Below are positions 56,290 through 64,000 of a DNA stretch of 64,000 bases, in pieces. Numbering within the stretch: the stretch's first letter is position 1; every line of letters begins with the position of its first letter. This DNA is from Arthrobacter terrae (GTDB taxonomy: Bacteria; Actinomycetota; Actinomycetes; Actinomycetales; Micrococcaceae), in the NCBI RefSeq assembly GCF_015708085.1, contig NZ_JADNYM010000003.1:139775-203774 (forward strand). The letters are read 5' to 3'. The notes below the pieces were generated by a model. That model was not told the origin of the DNA and did not search any database. It saw nothing but the letters and a program-made list of their open reading frames with translations. Both the position numbers and the translations under genes were made by a program.

Positions 56290-57354
56290 ATGAAACGCAC
56301 ACTGTGGGTGGGCAGCTATACAGAACCCGGCAGCGGGACTGGCGTAGGTATCAGTGCCGTAGTGCTCGACGACGCCGGCTTGCCGGTGCGGGTGCGGCAG
56401 GTCAGCTCCGGGGTGCGGAACCCGTCGTTCCTGGCCGTTGCCGCGCCAACACCCGGCGATAGTGCCAGCCCCGATAGTGCCAGCCCCGACGATGTCATCT
56501 ACGCGGTGGAGGAGCAGCAGGCCGGCACCGTGGTGTCCCTGAACCGGGCAGACCTTTCACTGCGCTCGCGGACCTCCAGCGGCGGGAGTGATCCCTGTGA
56601 TCTGACCGTCCGGGGCGGTCATTTGTTGGTGGCCAACTATTCCTCCGGAATGGTCGCCGTCATCCCGGTCCGTGACGGCGCCTTGTCGCCGCTGACCTCG
56701 CTGGCGGAAAACACGGGAAGCGGGCCCGACTCAGACCGGCAGCGGAGCCCGCACGCCCACCAGGTCACCCTGACCCAGCGGGAAACGGTGCTGGTCTGTG
56801 ACCTGGGGACGGACCGGGTGGACGAATATTCTTTGGCTCCCACCGGGACGCTGACCCTGTTATGCAGTGCGCAGCTCCCTGCCGGGGCCGGGCCGAGGCA
56901 TTTGGTGCATCGGGTGTCGGAGGCCGGCGAGGACCTACTGGTGGCAGGCGAGCTTGACGCCCGCCTGCATCGCTTTCGCCGAAGCGCCGACGGATGGATC
57001 TGGGCCTCGGACGTGGCTCTTGCCGCCCGGGGCACCGAAACCCAGGCTGCGCCGTCGGCCCTGCACCTGAGCGATGACGGCGGCAACCTGTACGTGGCGG
57101 TGCGCGGACCGGACGTCATCGTGGTCCTCGAGGTGCCGGCCATCAGCACGGACGCAGATCCCCGCGTACTGGCCCGAGTGCCAAGCGGCGGGCAATGGCC
57201 GCGGCATATTGTGCTGGACGGACCACGGCTCTACGTCGCGAACGAGCGCTCGCACCGGATCAGCGTGCTGTCCATCGGCACGGACGGTATACCTAATCCG
57301 GAACCCGTCCGGCAGTTTGCCGTCAATAGCCCCACGTGTCTGGTCCTGACCTGA
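56290..57354 (+). CDS. Lactonase family protein (7-bladed beta-propeller)
   Basis: 354 residues resembling bacterial 6-phosphogluconolactonase-type (Pgl) beta-propellers. WVGSYTEPGSGTGVGISA at the start, NPSFLAV, LLVANYSSGMVAVIPV, HAHQVTLTQRETVLVCDLGTD and QWPRHIVLDGPRLYVANE are blade motifs. It may hydrolyse 6-phosphogluconolactone or another sugar lactone. A short DSASPDSASPDD insert comes from a 15-bp duplication near 56460-56490. The ATG at 56290 has GAGAGGATAACGGG upstream. Confidence 0.85.
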   Translation: MKRTLWVGSYTEPGSGTGVGISAVVLDDAGLPVRVRQVSSGVRNPSFLAVAAPTPGDSASPDSASPDDVIYAVEEQQAGTVVSLNRADLSLRSRTSSGGSDPCDLTVRGGHLLVANYSSGMVAVIPVRDGALSPLTSLAENTGSGPDSDRQRSPHAHQVTLTQRETVLVCDLGTDRVDEYSLAPTGTLTLLCSAQLPAGAGPRHLVHRVSEAGEDLLVAGELDARLHRFRRSADGWIWASDVALAARGTETQAAPSALHLSDDGGNLYVAVRGPDVIVVLEVPAISTDADPRVLARVPSGGQWPRHIVLDGPRLYVANERSHRISVLSIGTDGIPNPEPVRQFAVNSPTCLVLT

Positions 57355-57578
57355 ACCGAACACGGAAGCGGCTGCGGGACTTTGTTGACGCCCGGGCATT
57401 GCGCTGCCCACCGGTACGCTAGGCTTTAAAGTTCTCCGGCGCATCGTCCGCCGCATCCCGGTACCGAGGGATTCACCATTGGTACCGGCCATACTCCAAC
57501 CGCAGGGCACACACCCTCCGGCTTAGGCGGACCGCACCCAGCGGCCCCGCACCGCTCCTGGAAAGGGACACCGCCACC

Positions 57579-58964
57579 ATGGCAAATAAATCCTCACTTG
57601 ACCCGATAATTTCCCTGGCCAAGCGCCGCGGATTCGTTTTTCAGGCCGGTGAGATTTACGGTGGTTCGCGCTCCGCCTGGGACTACGGTCCCTTGGGCGT
57701 GGAGCTGAAGGAGAACATCAAGCGCCAGTGGTGGCAGACCTTTGTCCGGGGACGTGCGGACATGGTCGGTCTGGATTCTGCCATCATTCTCCCCACGCAG
57801 GTCTGGGAAGCCTCCGGACACGTGGCGACGTTTACGGATCCGTTGGTGGAGTCCCTGCATACGCATAAGCGCTACCGGGCAGATCACCTGATCGAGGCGT
57901 ACACCGCCAAGCATGGCCACCCGCCGGAGAACGGGCTGGCGGGTGTGAAGGATCCGGACACCGGTCAGGACGGCAAATGGACCGAGCCGCAGATGTTCTC
58001 CGGTCTAATGAAGACCTTCCTGGGCCCGGTGGATAACGAAGCCGGCATGCACTACATGCGCCCCGAAACCGCCCAGGGTATTTTCGTGAACTTCAATAAC
58101 GTGCTCACCACCTCACGCAAGAAGCCGCCGTTCGGCATCGGCCAGATTGGCAAAGCCTTCCGCAACGAGATCACACCCGGCAACTTCATCTTCCGCACCA
58201 GGGAATTTGAGCAGATGGAAATTGAGTTTTTCACCCCACCTGCGGACGCGGACGAATGGTTCAAGCACTGGGTGGACGCTTGCTGGGAGTGGTTCGTGGA
58301 TCTGGGTATCAAGCCGGAAAACCTGCGCAAATTCGACGTCCCGGAAGAAGACCGCGCGCATTACTCCGCCGGCACCATCGACGTGGAGTACCGCTTCGGC
58401 TTCCAAGGCTCCGAATGGGGGGAGCTAATGGGCATTGCCAACCGCACCGACTTTGACCTCAACAACCACTCCAATGCCTCCGGCACTGAGCTGAGCTACT
58501 TCAACCAGGCCAGCGGCGAGCGCTTCACCCCTTACGTGATCGAACCTTCCTTCGGGCTGACCCGTTCCATGATGGCATTTTTGGTGGACGCCTATACCGA
58601 GGATGAGGCCCCGAACGCCAAAGGCGGCGTGGACAAACGCACCGTGTTGCGGCTGGACCCGCGGATCGCCCCGGTCAAGGCAGCTGTTCTGCCGCTGAGC
58701 CGCAACGAAGACCTGTCGCCCAAGGCCCGCGACCTGGCCACCGCTTTGCGCAAGCACTGGAACATTGATTTTGACGATGCCGGCGCGATTGGCCGCCGGT
58801 ACCGCCGGCAGGATGAAATCGGCACCCCGTTCTGCATCACCGTGGACTTCGACACGCTCGAGGACCAGGCCGTCACCATCCGCGAGCGGGACACGATGAG
58901 CCAGGAGCGCGTCCCGCTGGACAAGGTGGAGGCCTACTTGGCCGCCCGCCTTCTTGGCGCATAG
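57579..58964 (+). CDS. glyS: Glycyl-tRNA synthetase (homodimeric, class II)
   Basis: 461 residues, the single-polypeptide alpha2 type used by Gram-positive bacteria. Motif 1 lies near [20 protein letters not shown]. Motif 2 includes [19 protein letters not shown] (about 202-220). Motif 3 is in [12 protein letters not shown] (about 325). The anticodon-binding domain follows ([16 protein letters not shown]). GGAAAGG sits about 13 bases before the ATG. The 224-bp upstream region is gene-free; I found no T-box. Confidence 0.96.
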   Translation: MANKSSLDPIISLAKRRGFVFQAGEIYGGSRSAWDYGPLGVELKENIKRQWWQTFVRGRADMVGLDSAIILPTQVWEASGHVATFTDPLVESLHTHKRYRADHLIEAYTAKHGHPPENGLAGVKDPDTGQDGKWTEPQMFSGLMKTFLGPVDNEAGMHYMRPETAQGIFVNFNNVLTTSRKKPPFGIGQIGKAFRNEITPGNFIFRTREFEQMEIEFFTPPADADEWFKHWVDACWEWFVDLGIKPENLRKFDVPEEDRAHYSAGTIDVEYRFGFQGSEWGELMGIANRTDFDLNNHSNASGTELSYFNQASGERFTPYVIEPSFGLTRSMMAFLVDAYTEDEAPNAKGGVDKRTVLRLDPRIAPVKAAVLPLSRNEDLSPKARDLATALRKHWNIDFDDAGAIGRRYRRQDEIGTPFCITVDFDTLEDQAVTIRERDTMSQERVPLDKVEAYLAARLLGA

Positions 58965-58971
58965 GAACCCG

Positions 58972-59988
58972 ATGAGCGAATTGACCTACCGCCCTTGGCG
59001 TGAGGGGGATGACCTGGCGCTCAATGAGCTCTGGGGCGATCCGGAAACCTACCAGAGCGGCCAGTTCCGTGCAGCGTTCGCGCCAAATTCGTCGGGAAGG
59101 CGCGACGGCGGCCCTAACGACGGCGGCCCTGACGACGGCGGCACTACCGTCCCGGACGGCAGCTGGCGGCGCTGCATCGTGGCCGAGGATCAGGGCATTC
59201 CCGTCGCGGCCGCAGTAGTTTACGAGACACGGCTGCATCCGCAGCGCCTTTGGGCGTATCTGGAAGTCGCCAGGGACCATCGTCGTGCCGGAGTCGGAGC
59301 AACATTGCTGACCATGCTGCGGCGCGAAGCCGAGCGCGCACCGTCCGGCGTGCGGGCGCTGCGGACCAAGGTTGAACCGGAAACGCCCGGGGCTGCCTTT
59401 GCGCAGGAAGCAGGTCTGCGGCAGCTCCAGCGCAGCCGAATTGTCCGCGTGCAGCCCGGCGCACTGCGCCTTCCGGTCTTCGGGGACGGCAGCGAGGCGG
59501 CGGCAACCGCTCAGGTCCAGGATCTGGCCACGGGTTCGGTGGAGTTGACGGACGTGGTCGGCCGTTACTACACGGACGTCCATCAATGGGACCCCACCGG
59601 TGCTCTCCCGCCGGGGACGGTTCAGCGCCTGTTCCTCGATGACCTGTCCGGTGCGCACGGGGCAGTCGTGTTGCGCGAGCGGCCGGAAAGCGCGTTTGGC
59701 GGGACTGTGGCACCGAGCAGGAAGGGCCGCATCCAGGCCTTCGCCGTCAGCTACAGCCAAGGTGCCACGGATGAGCCCACGGATGTTTTCCTCGGACACG
59801 AACCGGCGCTGCCCCCCGGACAGGCTGTTGCCGCGGTCCGGGACCTGCTGGCCCTGATTGCCCACCAGTACCCGGTGGTGCTGGAACTGGACGATTCCAT
59901 GGTGGCCCTGTCCGCCGTCGTCGAACCGATACTTGCTGCCTCAGCGGCGCTGGTTCTCGGCGCGGAAACCCTCGTCGTCGGCGACTAA
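58972..59988 (+). CDS. GNAT family N-acetyltransferase
   Basis: 338 residues from the ATG at 58972 (MSELTYRPWREGDD), seven bases after the glyS stop, with AGGAA five bases upstream. The first domain has LEVARDHRRAGVGATLLTML (about 95-114). The C-terminal half (about 180-335) is a second, degenerate GNAT-like domain. A GGPNDGGPDDGG insert from a 12-bp repeat (about 59108-59143) splits the first domain. It is probably co-transcribed with glyS. Substrate unknown. Confidence 0.82.
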   Translation: MSELTYRPWREGDDLALNELWGDPETYQSGQFRAAFAPNSSGRRDGGPNDGGPDDGGTTVPDGSWRRCIVAEDQGIPVAAAVVYETRLHPQRLWAYLEVARDHRRAGVGATLLTMLRREAERAPSGVRALRTKVEPETPGAAFAQEAGLRQLQRSRIVRVQPGALRLPVFGDGSEAAATAQVQDLATGSVELTDVVGRYYTDVHQWDPTGALPPGTVQRLFLDDLSGAHGAVVLRERPESAFGGTVAPSRKGRIQAFAVSYSQGATDEPTDVFLGHEPALPPGQAVAAVRDLLALIAHQYPVVLELDDSMVALSAVVEPILAASAALVLGAETLVVGD

Positions 59989-60034
59989 CGGCTCCGTCGA
60001 GTGGATACAGAAGTACCCACTCGACGGAGCCGTT
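59987..60034. terminator. Perfect 18-bp palindrome between convergent genes
   Basis: AACGGCTCCGTCGAGTGG (59987-60004) and its exact complement (60017-60034) enclose a 12-base loop. The left arm begins inside the GNAT stop codon, and the right arm ends four bases before the dead atoE gene's stop. It would form a very stable hairpin in transcripts from either side, fitting a bidirectional terminator. Confidence 0.7.
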
Positions 60035-60038
60035 CCGG

Positions 60039-61474
60039 CTACGGAATCACAGGGGGCACGGAGCTGAACGTCATCCCCAGCAGCCATACCAAGAGCAGCA
60101 CCACCGGCAGATGGAAGATGAACTGCAGAAAAGTGAAGCCGACCAGATCGCCCGCCCGGAGCTTGAGCACGGCCAGCAGCGGGAGCATGAAGAACGGATT
60201 TACCAGGTTCGGCAGCGCCTCGGTGATGTTATAGATCTGCACCGTCCAGCCAAGGTTCATCTGAACGTCGGTGGCGGATTGCATTACGTATGGTGCTTCT
60301 ACCAGCCATTGCCGCCGCCGGACGGAACCAGGATCCCCAATAGAGCGGTGTAGAGAGCAATAATGACGGCGAAACCCCCGCCGGCACCGATGCTGGTGAA
60401 GAAATGCGCCAGATGCTCGGAGCTGGATAATCCGCCGGCTCCCTGGGCCTTGGTCAGGATGGCAGCCATGGCGGCGTACAGCGGGAACTGGACCAGGATG
60501 CCAGCGGTCGCGGGAACGGCCTTGTTCACGGCCTGCAGGAACTTCCGCGGTGTGCCGTGCAGTACCAAACCCAAGACCAAAAACACCAGCAGATAGCCGT
60601 TGAGACTGCTGACCACGCTCAGCACCGGCAGCGTCAGCAGCTGTGAGACCAGCCAGCCGAGCGTCATTACGCCAGCGAGCAGTGGAAGGATTCTGCTGTA
60701 TTCGAGCCACTCGCCCGGACGGTTGCGGGGTGCCGATTTTTGCGGTTCGTCGTCCAGGTCCGTCCCCAGATCCTCTGCAGTGCGGACAGCATGGCCGGTA
60801 GGGGCGGAGAAGTGGGCGATGACGGTGGTGAGCAGGATGAGAATACCGAGAGTAAGCAATGACTGCCAGCTGAAGATGGTCGTACCGAAATCGAGCACAC
60901 CGGTGATTTTCAGCAGCGCTGGGGGAAGGGATCCCTTAGTGACCTGCAGCTGGGCCGCCGACGAAGACAAGCCCAGAGCCCAGACGGCACCTAACCCCAT
61001 GAATGCGGCGGCACCCAATGCTCGTTAATCCACCTGCAGGTCTTTGCGTCGGGCCACTGCGCGGGCCAGCAGGCCCGCAGAAATCAGGCTCAAACCCCAG
61101 TTCAGGAAGGAAACGCCCATCGCAAGCAAGGCCACGAACGTCACCGCCTTGCGCGAACTTGTCGGTACGTTGGCTAGCCGCTCAATCAGCTGGGTCACCG
61201 GGGGAGACGTGGCCAGCACGTACCCGGTGAGCACCACCATTGCCATCTGCAATGTGAAAGCGGTGAGATCCCAGAAGCCATTTCCGAAGGAATCCACGAT
61301 CGCCTTGGGTGAGGCGCCGATGGCCAGAGCAGCTACCGCAATGATGACCACGCCCGCCAGGACAAAAATATAGGCGTCCGGAAATTATTTCTCGGTCCAA
61401 CCTGCCAGGCGCTGCGCGAGCCGGGCCAGCCCTCGTTCCTGCAATTGCCTATCCGCGGGCGCAGCGACGCTCAT
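60039..61474 (-). pseudogene. atoE: Short-chain fatty acid transporter AtoE, inactivated
   Basis: The pieces read MSVAAPADRQ...LAGWTEK then stop TAA (61382-61384) then FPDAYIFVLAGVV in the same frame. This continues to RRKDLQVD, a second in-frame TAA (61025-61027), then RALGAAAFMGLGAVW to LVPSGGG. There one base is lost near 60308, and the frame resumes as WLVEAPYVMQSATD to the stop at 60039. GDGFWDLTAF-like SFGNGFWDLTAFTLQMAMV and GILVQFPLYAAM identify AtoE. Intact it would be about 475 residues with ten or more helices. Two nonsense codons and one frameshift make it dead. Confidence 0.85.
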
Positions 61475-61739
61475 GGGGGTGTCCTGTCCGTCGAGTAATT
61501 TTGCTGACAGTGGAGCATAATGTTGAGCCGAACGGCGTCGGAAACACGGAGCCTGGGCCCGATCCCGCCGATGCAACGGTCCGGCGGGAAAGCCCGGCAG
61601 CGGGCTGCGGCAATTGTGCTGGCAATTGTGCCGGGTTGTGCCGGGTTGTGCTGCGCTGTGCTGTGTCCCGTTCGCCTTTGCACAATCAGTGGATTTCGCG
61701 CTCAGCAGGGACGCTGGAGATCCCTGTACTAATTGACAA
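61475..61739. other. Upstream region of the dead atoE, with short tandem repeats
   Basis: No gene is supported. At 61609-61632 a 12-bp unit GGCAATTGTGC(T/C) occurs twice, followed at 61633-61652 by a 10-bp unit GGGTTGTGC(C/T) twice. The remainder is unremarkable and probably once held the atoE promoter. Confidence 0.4.
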
Positions 61740-61925
61740 AGATCCGTCCACGGGCTGACCTGATCGGCGCCCAATTGGCCTGGCAGGATCTTCGCGGGGC
61801 CAACCTGCGGGATGCTTATCTGATTGCCGCCGATCCGCCGCACACCGATCAACATTTATCACCAACCGGCACCCAATTCCTGGCACTACAACCGCGCGCG
61901 GGCAGGATTTGCGTACCTTTGAGAG
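61740..61925 (+). pseudogene. Pentapeptide-repeat protein remnant
   Basis: The frame reads RPRADLIGAQLAWQDLRGAN then LRDAYLIAADPP. The A(D/N)LxX periodicity of a pentapeptide-repeat helix runs for about six repeats. It later reads TGTQFLALQPRAG, like the FLTQPQLNAARG ending of Arthrobacter family members as I remember it. There is no proper start, and the repeat region is far too short. It is the eroded C-terminus of a lost gene lying against dusB. Confidence 0.5.
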
Positions 61926-61934
61926 AATCGATAT

Positions 61935-63116
61935 GTGACTGTCACCGATTTCCCCGCTAGTGCCACCAGGCTTGAGTTGCCCCCGCTGAAGCTCGGACCG
62001 ATTACCGTGCCAACACCGGTGGTGCTTGCGCCGATGGCCGGCATCACCAACACGGCCTTCCGCCGGCTCTGCCGCGAATACGGCGGCGGTCTTTACGTCT
62101 CCGAAATGGTCACCTCCCGCGCGCTGGTGGAGCGAACGCCGGAATCGCTGCGGATCATTGCGCACGACGACGACGAAAAGGTCAGGTCGGTGCAGCTCTA
62201 CGGCGTGGACCCGGCCACCGTCGGCAAGGCCGTCCGGATGCTGGTGGAGGAGGACCGTGCGGACCATATCGATTTGAACTTCGGCTGCCCGGTGGCAAAG
62301 GTCACGCGCAAGGGCGGTGGGGCGGCGCTTCCGTGGAAGACGGACTTGTTCACCGGCATCGTCCAGACAGCCGTCCGTGAGGCAGCTAAGGGGAACATCC
62401 CGCTGACGATTAAAATGCGCAAGGGCATCGATGATGATCACCTGACGTATCTTGAGGCCGGCCGGATCGCACGCGACAGTGGCGTCGCCGCCGTCGCCCT
62501 GCACGGTCGCACGGCGTCGCAGTTCTATTCCGGCAAAGCAGATTGGTCCGCCATAGCGCGGCTGCGTGAGGCGCTGCCGGACGTTCCTGTTCTGGGCAAC
62601 GGCGACATCTGGAGCGCCGAAGACGCCGTCCGGATGGTCCGCGAGACCGGCGTCGACGGCGTCGTGATCGGGCGCGGCTGTCAGGGACGGCCGTGGCTGT
62701 TCGGCGATTTGATGGCCGCATTTGAGGGCAGCGAGCGGCGGTTCAAGCCTGGACTAGCGGAAGTTTCGGACAGTGTTTACCGGCACGCGCAGCTGTTGAT
62801 CGACACCTTCGGGGATGAGGACAAGGCCCTGCGGGATATCCGTAAGCACATGGCCTGGTACTTCAAGGGCTATGTGGTCGGCGGGGACCTGAGGGCCAAG
62901 CTTTCCACCGTTCCCACCCTGGACGTGCTGCGTTCGCTGCTGGATCAGTTGGATCGGGACGCGCCGTACCCGGGTTCCGATGCTGAGGGTCCGCGCGGAC
63001 GGGCGGGCACTCCGAAACGGACGGCACTGCCGGAGGGCTGGCTCAATGACCGGGGACTGAGCCCGGTGCAACAGGCCGGCATTGGCGCCGCTGAACTGGA
63101 CGTGTCCGGTGGTTGA
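61935..63116 (+). CDS. dusB: tRNA-dihydrouridine synthase
   Basis: 393 residues, FMN-dependent reduction of uridines in the tRNA D-loop. LAPMAGITNTAFRRLCREYG is the N-terminal signature. The catalytic Cys is in DLNFGCPVAKVTRKGGG (about 116). Also seen are VALHGRTASQFYSG and GNGDIWSAEDA. The C-terminal helical domain (about 275-360) contains RKHMAWYFKGY. It starts with GTG at 61935 and overlaps dgt by 8 bp (GTGGTTGA). Confidence 0.94.
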   Translation: MTVTDFPASATRLELPPLKLGPITVPTPVVLAPMAGITNTAFRRLCREYGGGLYVSEMVTSRALVERTPESLRIIAHDDDEKVRSVQLYGVDPATVGKAVRMLVEEDRADHIDLNFGCPVAKVTRKGGGAALPWKTDLFTGIVQTAVREAAKGNIPLTIKMRKGIDDDHLTYLEAGRIARDSGVAAVALHGRTASQFYSGKADWSAIARLREALPDVPVLGNGDIWSAEDAVRMVRETGVDGVVIGRGCQGRPWLFGDLMAAFEGSERRFKPGLAEVSDSVYRHAQLLIDTFGDEDKALRDIRKHMAWYFKGYVVGGDLRAKLSTVPTLDVLRSLLDQLDRDAPYPGSDAEGPRGRAGTPKRTALPEGWLNDRGLSPVQQAGIGAAELDVSGG

Positions 63117-64000
63117 GCCCGGCTTACCGACCGGGCAGGCCGCCGCTCCGGGAGCCTACACCGAGCAGGATGCGCAGCGCTGGGTGCAGGAGGCACCCAA
63201 GAGCAACTATCGGACGCCATTTGAACGGGACCGGGCCCGCGTACTGCACTCTTCGGCCTTGCGCCGGCTGGGTGCAAAAACCCAGGTTGTGGCCCCGGAT
63301 ACGGATGATTTTGTCCGCACCCGGCTCACCCACAGCCTCGAAGTGGCACAGGTTGGCCGGGACCTGGGGCGGGCGCTCGGCTGCGATCCGGACGTGGTGG
63401 ACACGGCATGCCTGTCCCATGATCTGGGCCACCCGCCCTTTGGCCACAACGGCGAATCCGCGCTGAACGACATAGCGCACGCCATCGGCGGTTTTGAGGG
63501 CAACGCACAGACGCTGCGGCTGCTGACCAGGCTGGAACCGAAGGTCATTGACGCCAACGGTGGCCCAGCCGGGCTCAACCTGAGCCGGGCCAGCCTCGAC
63601 GCCGCGTGTAAATACCCCTGGGCCGCGCCGGACGCTCCCATCATCCACGGTCAGCGGACCAGCAAATTTGGTGCCTACCAGGACGACCTGCCCGTTTTCA
63701 GCTGGCTTCGCCAAGGCGCACCGGAAGCACATTCCTGCATCGAAGCACAGCTAATGGACCTGGCGGATGACATCTCCTACTCGGTCCACGACGTCGAAGA
63801 CGCGATAGTCGCCGGGCATTTCCAGCTGAAATGGCTGGACAACTCCGATCAGCGCAGCCGGGTACTGGGCTATACGCAGCAGTGGTACCTTCCGCACAGT
63901 GACCCGACGGAGATCGATCAGGCGCTGCGCCGACTGGAGGAAACCCCGGTCTGGGTCCGCCATGCAGACGGCAGCAGAGCCTCAATGGCTGCCCTGAAAA
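63109..64000 (+). CDS. dgt: Deoxyguanosinetriphosphate triphosphohydrolase-like protein, 3' end cut by window edge
   Basis: The GTG at 63109 opens a frame (VEPGLPTGQAAAPGAY) that is still open at the window end after 297 codons; relatives are about 420 residues. HD-domain metal ligands are in TRLTHSLEVAQVGRDLG and CLSHDLGHPPFGHNGESAL (about 70-110), with a later Asp in QLMDLADDISYSVHDVEDA. It hydrolyses dNTPs (typically dGTP) to deoxynucleoside and triphosphate, helping control nucleotide pools. Pairing dusB-dgt-dnaG is common in Actinomycetota, so dnaG may follow. Confidence 0.93.
   Translation, partial: MVEPGLPTGQAAAPGAYTEQDAQRWVQEAPKSNYRTPFERDRARVLHSSALRRLGAKTQVVAPDTDDFVRTRLTHSLEVAQVGRDLGRALGCDPDVVDTACLSHDLGHPPFGHNGESALNDIAHAIGGFEGNAQTLRLLTRLEPKVIDANGGPAGLNLSRASLDAACKYPWAAPDAPIIHGQRTSKFGAYQDDLPVFSWLRQGAPEAHSCIEAQLMDLADDISYSVHDVEDAIVAGHFQLKWLDNSDQRSRVLGYTQQWYLPHSDPTEIDQALRRLEETPVWVRHADGSRASMAALK

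Noticed and set aside
57355-57578. T-box leader before glyS
   Set aside because: No AGGGTGGNACCGCG-like antiterminator motif is present.

Overview
This is a 64 kb piece of chromosome from a high-GC Gram-positive bacterium, most likely a member of the Micrococcaceae (Arthrobacter-like Actinomycetota). The pointers are an acyl-CoA carboxylase epsilon subunit, an Rv1264-like class III cyclase, a DUF664 (DinB-type) protein, a SAM-IV riboswitch in front of metY-metX, GatCAB, an Aquifex-type aconitase, and a CAP protein with actinobacterial S-layer-like repeats. The species cannot be fixed from the sequence alone.

Layout. 1-4.1 kb: a DUF885 protein, a small membrane protein, and the carboxylase pair pccB-accE. 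4.3-11.7 kb: an accessory block with an SDR, an IS1634-type transposase remnant, an antitoxin with a wrecked toxin, a CAP/S-layer-repeat secreted protein, a lipoprotein and a UvrA-like ABC ATPase. It separates pccB from birA, which are neighbours in mycobacteria. 11.9-16.1 kb: birA, a PH-domain membrane protein, an adenylate cyclase and a PP2C phosphatase. 16.2-21.5 kb: aconitase, a GNAT, 3-hydroxybutyrate dehydrogenase and a broken DUF6177-type operon. 21.6-31.6 kb: ligA, an IMPase, DUF2087, GNAT and HEAT proteins, a truncated DUF805 gene, gatCAB and a second PP2C-like gene. 31.7-40.3 kb: a ZIP transporter, aminopeptidase C, a LysR regulator, the threonine-degradation operon tdh-kbl, a FAD oxidoreductase and a frameshifted membrane-protein pseudogene. 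40.4-48.5 kb: a LysE exporter, hutI, and a sugar-phosphate operon (SIS isomerase, ROK kinase, PfkB kinase, class II aldolase, DeoR, CPBP protease). 48.5-64 kb: a VOC protein, SAM-IV with metY-metX, an SGNH hydrolase, a five-gene overlapping cluster, a lactonase, glyS, a GNAT, a dead atoE, dusB, and dgt running off the edge.

The most striking feature lies in front of tdh. A leader ORF with a strong Shine-Dalgarno is followed by tandem 17-bp repeats. Each repeat starts with ATGA and encodes a six-codon minigene, and every stop overlaps the next start as ATGA. The chain ends exactly on the tdh start codon, whose own first codons are the last repeat unit. A two-copy GTG version of the same 17-bp architecture precedes the FAD oxidoreductase at 38 kb. 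In-frame 15-bp repeats multiply start codons or extend N-termini in three successive genes of the sugar operon. Duplication of translation-initiation regions by slippage looks like a recurring theme here.

The window also carries many decaying genes: transposase, toxin, DUF6177, DUF805, a membrane protein, atoE and a pentapeptide-repeat gene. This suggests a genome losing accessory functions while its core operons remain compact, with many 4-bp ATGA/GTGA overlaps.
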